From: JAWXUD01 sp044432945
GTDB lineage: Bacteria; Cyanobacteriota; Vampirovibrionia; Gastranaerophilales; Gastranaerophilaceae
Length of the DNA stretch: 64,000 nucleotides
Direction of reading: 5' to 3'
Assembly (NCBI GenBank): GCA_044432945.1
Contig: JAWXUD010000004.1
Coordinates: 11,202-75,201 of the forward strand
Each line of letters starts with the position of its first letter. The stretch's first letter is position 1. The notes beneath the pieces were generated by a model that was given only the letters and a program-made list of their open reading frames with translations, searched no databases and was not told where the DNA came from. Shown piece by piece: positions 59,851 to 64,000 of this stretch. Position numbers and translations under genes: made by a program.

Positions 59851-61908
59851 ATGAGCAAATATTTATTAGAAATTGGCTGTGAAGAGTTACCATACAAGTT
59901 TATACCTAGTGCTATTGAACAGCTAAAATCAGGTTTTAATAATTTTTTGAATGCAAATAAAGTTTCATTTGGGGGGATAGAGGTTTTTGCCACTCCTAGA
60001 AGATTGGCTGTAATTATCTCAGGGCTTGAAACCCAGAGTAAAGATGAAGTTAAAATCATCAAAGGACCTATTAAAAAAGTTGCTTATGACGAGGCGGGAA
60101 ATCTTACTAAAGCTGGTGAGGGGTTCTGTAAAAAAAACAATCTTGAACCGAGTGATTTGTATATCGAAGATGATTATTTGCATGCTTCAATAACAATCGA
60201 GGGCAAGTCTATTGTAGAATTGCTTCAGGTGAATGTGCCTGCGATTATATTAAAGCTTCAGGGGTCACATTTTATGCGTTGGGCTTATAATGAAGAGAAA
60301 TTTTCTCGTCCTATTCGCTGGATTGTTTCAATTTTAGATCGTGAAGAAGTAAAGATTAAAATTATTGATAAAGAAAGCTCGAATGTTACTCGTGGTCATA
60401 GATTTGCACAGCAAAATGTGATAATTGCTGATCCTAATGATTATGTTGAATTGATGAGAAACTGTTGCGTTATTGTTAATCAAGATGAAAGAAAACAAAT
60501 TATTATTGATAGAGCTAAAGCTGAGGCTGAAAAAATTGGTGCAACTGCTTATTATACAGAAGATTTGTTGGAAGAAGTAACTTTTTTAACTGAATATCCA
60601 GTGCCTGTAACTTGTGAATTTAGTGAGGAATATTTGAAGCTTCCTGAAGAACTTGTAGTTACGGTTATGGCTGTTCATCAAAGATATTTTGCACTTCACA
60701 AAGATGGCAAGTTGATTAATAAATTTATTACTATGTCTAATTATATCGGTGATGAGTTTGAAAATATTAAAGCGGGGAATTTGCGTGTAGTTAAAGCTAG
60801 ACTTGATGATGCTGTATTTTTCTTTAATGAGGATACTAAAAAAACTTTGGCTGAGTATGTCGATGCTTTAAAAGGTATCACGTTTCAAAAAGGTATGGGG
60901 ACAATGTTTGACAAAGCTCAAAGACTTGTTACTTTATCAAAAACTATATCTAAAGAATTAAATATTTCAAAACCGACAATCGAAAGAACTGCATTATTAG
61001 CGAAAGCTGACCTTGTTACGAATTTGGTATTTGAGTTTACAGAATTGCAGGGTTGTATTGGTGCGGATTATGCGAGAGTTTCAAAAGAAGCTCCAGAAGT
61101 TTCTGTTGGTATAAAAGAGCATTACTACCCACTGAATGCTGAGAGTGAAACATCTTCAACTATCGAAGGTCAGATTGTTGGTATTGCTGATAAAATTGAC
61201 ACGATTAGTGCGGTGTTTGCTGAGGGCAAAAAACCTACAGGTTCTTCTGACCCATTAGGTGTTAGACGTGCGGCGTTAGGCGTTATTAGAACTGTTCTTG
61301 ATAACAAATTAGATATCGATATTTGCAATCTTATTCTAGAAGCTTTAGTGCTTTTACCTATAAAAGTTGATGGTGAAAAAGTGTTAGATAAAGTTAAAAG
61401 CTTTGCAGGTTCTGGTTTGAATAGATTGTCAGGAAAGGTTAGTGAAGAGATTAATGATTTTATGACGCAAAGATTAATCATTTTCTTGCAGGAAAAATAT
61501 TCTAAAAATGTACTTGAGGCGTGTGCTGAGTTGAAAAATCCACTTACTAATTTGAATGATTTTATCGCTAGGGTGGAAGTTATGTCTACTTTAGATGATG
61601 GGGCAGTTTTAGAGAGTGCAAATAGGGTTATTAGAATATTAAAAGAAAATTCTAATAAGTCAGTTCAAAAAGATTTGTTCGTTGTTGATGCTGAAAACAG
61701 ACTTTATGATGAGATTTTGAAAATTAATTTGGACAATGATTATGCTAGTCTGTTGGAGCAATTAAAGGATATCAACCCTGTTGTTGAAAAATTCTTTGAA
61801 GATGTATTAGTCATGGATAAAGACGAGGATATTAAAGAAAATAGATTAGCTCTATTGACTTTGTTGAAGCAAAAATACGAGCATATTGCTGATTTTAGCA
61901 AGCTATAA
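59851..61908 (+). CDS. glyS: Glycyl-tRNA synthetase beta subunit
   Basis: The protein is 685 residues, the usual length of the beta chain of the alpha2beta2 enzyme. Visible: LLEIGCEELPYKFIPSAIEQL at the N-terminus, ATPRRLAVI, GFCKKN, SFSRPIRWI, TRGHRFA, VTVMAVHQRYF, and the HD-like part EHYYPLNAES and TGSSDPLGVRRAALGVIR. The alpha subunit gene glyQ is not adjacent, so it must lie elsewhere; beta alone is inactive. Confidence 0.97.
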   Translation: MSKYLLEIGCEELPYKFIPSAIEQLKSGFNNFLNANKVSFGGIEVFATPRRLAVIISGLETQSKDEVKIIKGPIKKVAYDEAGNLTKAGEGFCKKNNLEPSDLYIEDDYLHASITIEGKSIVELLQVNVPAIILKLQGSHFMRWAYNEEKFSRPIRWIVSILDREEVKIKIIDKESSNVTRGHRFAQQNVIIADPNDYVELMRNCCVIVNQDERKQIIIDRAKAEAEKIGATAYYTEDLLEEVTFLTEYPVPVTCEFSEEYLKLPEELVVTVMAVHQRYFALHKDGKLINKFITMSNYIGDEFENIKAGNLRVVKARLDDAVFFFNEDTKKTLAEYVDALKGITFQKGMGTMFDKAQRLVTLSKTISKELNISKPTIERTALLAKADLVTNLVFEFTELQGCIGADYARVSKEAPEVSVGIKEHYYPLNAESETSSTIEGQIVGIADKIDTISAVFAEGKKPTGSSDPLGVRRAALGVIRTVLDNKLDIDICNLILEALVLLPIKVDGEKVLDKVKSFAGSGLNRLSGKVSEEINDFMTQRLIIFLQEKYSKNVLEACAELKNPLTNLNDFIARVEVMSTLDDGAVLESANRVIRILKENSNKSVQKDLFVVDAENRLYDEILKINLDNDYASLLEQLKDINPVVEKFFEDVLVMDKDEDIKENRLALLTLLKQKYEHIADFSKL

Positions 61909-62039
61909 TCGAGTTTTGCGTGATTGGTGAAGTTTTGTAAACTTTGATGTAAAAATAGACAATATTTATTTTTAGGGTACTTTAAAATAATACAAGTAGT
62001 GAAAAACAAAAATTGAAATAAAAAAGTAGGAGTCAACTT

Positions 62040-62339
62040 ATGGCGAAGCGATTTGAAAATTTAAAAATAGTTAAACAGTTAAAATCGAATAGTAATCCAA
62101 ATTTACGTTGGATAAAATATGCCAATCAAGCTGAAAAAAGTTCAGCGGATTATATCAGTATGATAACAGGGGTTGACGAGTTAAAAAGCAGTTCTGACGA
62201 AAGAAGGTTGGAAGCGATGGTCAGAGAACAACTTAAAGAAGAATTCCCAAATATTGAGAATATGAAATCTTATGAGTTGATGGTAGATGCAGTAATGTAT
62301 AACTACAAAAAAGCACAGCTTCAAGCCAAAGATGATTAG
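62040..62339 (+). CDS. Hypothetical helical protein
   Basis: The protein is 99 residues, charged, no transmembrane segment. Segments RFENLKIVKQLKSNSNPNLRWIKYANQ and SSDERRLEAMVREQLKEEFPNI suggest helices. Not recognised. Shine-Dalgarno sequence TAGGAG. AGTTTTGTAAACTT (about 61931-61944) lies 100 bases upstream. Confidence 0.6.
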   Translation: MAKRFENLKIVKQLKSNSNPNLRWIKYANQAEKSSADYISMITGVDELKSSSDERRLEAMVREQLKEEFPNIENMKSYELMVDAVMYNYKKAQLQAKDD

Positions 62340-62370
62340 TAATCAATAGGAAAATAAAATCATCACAAAT

Positions 62371-62394
62371 AATACCCCGATGAGGGGTATTTTA
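62371..62394 (+). terminator. Intrinsic terminator
   Basis: AATACCCC/GGGGTATT around GATGA, then TTTAC, 31 bases past the stop at 62339. Confidence 0.75.
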
Positions 62395-62442
62395 CTGTGA
62401 AAAATATTTTATAATCAAAATGCAAAATAAGGAGATTATAAA

Positions 62443-62679
62443 ATGGCAACAACGATTATTGGTATTGAGTTAGATGATCGTCATGAGAGTGCGATGAAAT
62501 TTCAGCAGATTTTGACGAAATTTGGTTGTAGTATAAAAACTAGAATAGGATTACACCCTTCAAAAAATGACATCTGCCTGAACCGTGGGATTGTTTTATT
62601 AGAAGTCCCTGAAGAAGCACTTGATTTAGAAGATGAATTATCGGAGCATTGGAAAATTCAAAGAATGAGGTTTTATTGA
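62443..62679 (+). CDS. Small ferredoxin-fold/TM1266-like protein
   Basis: The protein is 78 residues. TIIGIELDDRHESAMKFQQILTKFGCSIKTRIGLH then GIVLLEVPEEALDLEDELSEHWKIQRMRF follows the ACT/NikR-C-like pattern of TM1266 proteins, annotated as putative Fe-hydrogenase regulators. That link is by pattern only. The AAGGAG Shine-Dalgarno sequence is clear. Confidence 0.55.
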   Translation: MATTIIGIELDDRHESAMKFQQILTKFGCSIKTRIGLHPSKNDICLNRGIVLLEVPEEALDLEDELSEHWKIQRMRFY

Positions 62680-62694
62680 TAAAGCCTCATTCTT
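62661..62694. terminator. Terminator overlapping the 3' end of the TM1266-like gene
   Basis: 15-base arms (AAGAATGAGG plus A/T pairs, one G-U) whose loop region includes the stop codon; between convergent genes. Confidence 0.65.
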
Positions 62695-62704
62695 AATCTA
62701 GATA

Positions 62705-63742
62705 TTAATCTCGAACACATCTTGCGACTGGCCCAGTACCATTACGATTATCATACAGATTTACAAGTGACCATTGATAGTTGAAATATCTGCCATATGC
62801 ATATGTATCAGTGTCAACTTCAGATGACCATTGGCGATACCATTCATCAAAACCATAATCAAAGCCTAAACTAGTAATTCTTTCGTTATTTAATGTTAAG
62901 TTATCATATGTATTTCCGAACGCTGTAATGACGTCAGTATTAAATATATAATTATGCATTTCAGCTAATTCACTCATTTTCGGTAAACGTTTTTCTGCTT
63001 CTAGGCACACTTTCATTGCTCCTGCCCAATAATCTTTAGTATAAGATGTCGAGCCAGCACAGTAATTATCCCAATCAGTGCCTGAACCAGCTGCACAATT
63101 TATAGCAGTGATCGTACTATTTGAGGTGTCCCAACAAATATCGCCAACTATTAAACCAAAAGTGGTATTAATCGCTAAAATATCACTACCAATAGCGTTT
63201 TTACCAGTATTACCATTAACATCAGCCAACAATGTAACACATTGCGTTGCTTCTGTTCTATTTAATCCCCCTTCGTAAGGATCAAGCCACTCACAATTTA
63301 GGTCATAATTTATAATAGTTTTTGTCCCATCAGCAAAAACAACACCGACATTATCGCTATTATAATTTCTTGTTGAAGTATTCGCTGCAAAATCTTCACC
63401 CGTTTCTAAATCCTCAACATATACTTTTTCATCACACGAATTTATTGTCACATCAGGAAAGCAATCTGTCATATCGTCTAAATCACAAGTTTCATTTATT
63501 TTTAAATATTTTCCTAATTCTGCGACAAAATCCTCAGCATCTGAATATCCAGTAAGTTTTTCATGAAACCTCATTTGATTCATCGCTTCATACAATCGCT
63601 CTTGAAATAACGTTTTTTTAGTGTCCAACGCTTTATATTGATAATTGCTAATCAAATTCGGTATCGTCATCGCTGAAACAACGCCGATTATGCCAAGGGT
63701 TATTAAAACTTCTGCGAGAGTAAACGCAGGACGTTTTTTCAT
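62705..63742 (-). CDS. Type IV pilin-like prepilin with large passenger domain
   Basis: The protein is 345 residues from ATG 63742. MKKRPAFTLAEVLITLGIIG is a type IV prepilin leader and N-terminal helix: a basic leader of six residues, a cleavage/methylation Phe preceded by Ala rather than Gly, and Glu5. About 300 residues follow, with several Cys and CNxx-type acidic loops, and a C-terminal GTGPVARCVRD. An open frame continues upstream through a REP-like element and is not part of the gene. Probable pseudopilin or secreted minor pilin. A decayed relative lies at 11297. Confidence 0.85.
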   Translation of the reverse strand: MKKRPAFTLAEVLITLGIIGVVSAMTIPNLISNYQYKALDTKKTLFQERLYEAMNQMRFHEKLTGYSDAEDFVAELGKYLKINETCDLDDMTDCFPDVTINSCDEKVYVEDLETGEDFAANTSTRNYNSDNVGVVFADGTKTIINYDLNCEWLDPYEGGLNRTEATQCVTLLADVNGNTGKNAIGSDILAINTTFGLIVGDICWDTSNSTITAINCAAGSGTDWDNYCAGSTSYTKDYWAGAMKVCLEAEKRLPKMSELAEMHNYIFNTDVITAFGNTYDNLTLNNERITSLGFDYGFDEWYRQWSSEVDTDTYAYGRYFNYQWSLVNLYDNRNGTGPVARCVRD

Positions 63743-63745
63743 TGA

Positions 63746-63787
63746 AACCACCCCGACCTCACGGTCACCCCTCCACAGGAGGGGAAT
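63746..63787 (-). repeat. REP-like palindromic element, copy 2
   Basis: 42 bases, minus-strand reading: AATTCCCCTCC, three bases, GGAGGGGTG, variable part, CGGGGTGGTT. Same layout as 33622-33661. Its last bases (GGGGTGG) sit where the prepilin Shine-Dalgarno sequence is expected, so the element may have become the leader of that gene. Confidence 0.75.
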
Positions 63788-64000
63788 TACTCCCGCTCGA
63801 ACAGATGGGTTCGCTTTCTGCCTCTGCTCGCTTGCGTTCCATCGGAGGGGAATGCGACTGCCACTTTGAATTCGGTTTAACAAAGGGTTCTCGTCATGCT
63901 GAACTTGCGGATTTTCGGTAGGGTGAGAGAAGCGAACCCGTTTGTTCGAGTGGGACGTTACTCCCACGAGAACCCGAATAATCCAAGATGGTTTCAGCAT
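63788..64000. repeat. Cluster of short repeat elements at the window end
   Basis: GC-richer than the surroundings, with no gene. It contains GTCATGCTGAA (63893-63903), also found at 33698-33708, and its inverse TTTCAGCAT at the window end. A degenerate second CATCGGAGGGG unit lies at about 63840. GGGTTCTCGT at 63885-63894 has its inverted partner ACGAGAACCC about 75 bases further on. This looks like nested REP/MITE-type sequence that runs past the window. Confidence 0.5.

Noticed and set aside
63743..64000. Open frame extending the prepilin N-terminus to the window end
   Set aside because: It runs through REP-like and other repeat sequence, is GC-richer than the gene, and would bury the prepilin leader 86 residues inside the protein.
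1..64000. tRNA or rRNA genes
   Set aside because: No cloverleaf-like sequence with TTCGANNC/TTCAANNC arms or rRNA-like stretch was found in any gap by eye; a covariance search would be needed to exclude small ncRNAs.

Overview
The window is AT-rich bacterial chromosome, probably from an uncultured gut member of the Gastranaerophilales ('Melainabacteria', a non-photosynthetic sister lineage of Cyanobacteria). This assignment is an inference. It rests on the base composition, the prepilin N-terminus (FTLAEVLITLGIIG...) with its long lineage-typical passenger domain, a cyanobacteria-like YvcK with N-terminal membrane helices, glycyl-tRNA synthetase of the alpha/beta type, and the mix of envelope genes. 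No rRNA, tRNA, CRISPR array, prophage or complete insertion sequence was seen.

Layout. 1-11.3 kb is core metabolism and envelope: cysS (cut by the window), SpoIID-like protein, murJ and tsaC, each overlapping the next, against a lipA-lpd-alr operon, then proB, proA and tyrA. 11.3-18.4 kb holds a prepilin gene remnant, a HepT/MntA toxin-antitoxin pair, mtnA, ruvC, a LysM protein, rsmH, an FtsL-like protein and a degenerate HD-GYP protein. 18.6-23.1 kb is an AddAB-like recombination unit: one large protein with a decayed and an intact SF1 helicase core, overlapping a separate Fe-S-type PD-(D/E)XK nuclease. 23.1-25.6 kb is a second HepT/MntA locus, split from its XRE regulator by a DUF3137 gene sitting between two 151-bp direct repeats. 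26-31.6 kb carries rplL, rplJ (own promoter and leader), panC, panB, yvcK and pxpA. 31.7-34.5 kb is accessory: a duplicated AbrB-like/XRE/LuxR-like cassette, repeat elements, and a RelE/HigB-like toxin gene with an in-frame amber codon beside its HigA-like partner. 34.5-50.8 kb holds rpsT, a GH57 glucan branching enzyme, upp, an MCE protein, an omega-like subunit, a purine nucleoside phosphorylase, an 803-aa internally duplicated membrane protein, a TPR/phosphoesterase/metallo-beta-lactamase operon, thrC-hom, an HD protein, a diguanylate cyclase and a secreted parvulin. 50.9-64 kb holds superoxide reductase, a two-component operon, a GIY-YIG protein, ppdK, glyS and a prepilin followed by repeat elements.

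The most unusual signal is promoter placement. At least twelve genes have a recognisable -10 hexamer ending 6 to 9 bases (mostly exactly 6) before the start codon and no Shine-Dalgarno sequence, which predicts leaderless mRNAs. Genes inside operons have normal Shine-Dalgarno sites. Other notable points are the direct-repeat-flanked insertion into a toxin-antitoxin locus, the split AddAB-like machine, the duplicated regulator cassette and the HD-GYP domain that has lost most of its metal ligands.
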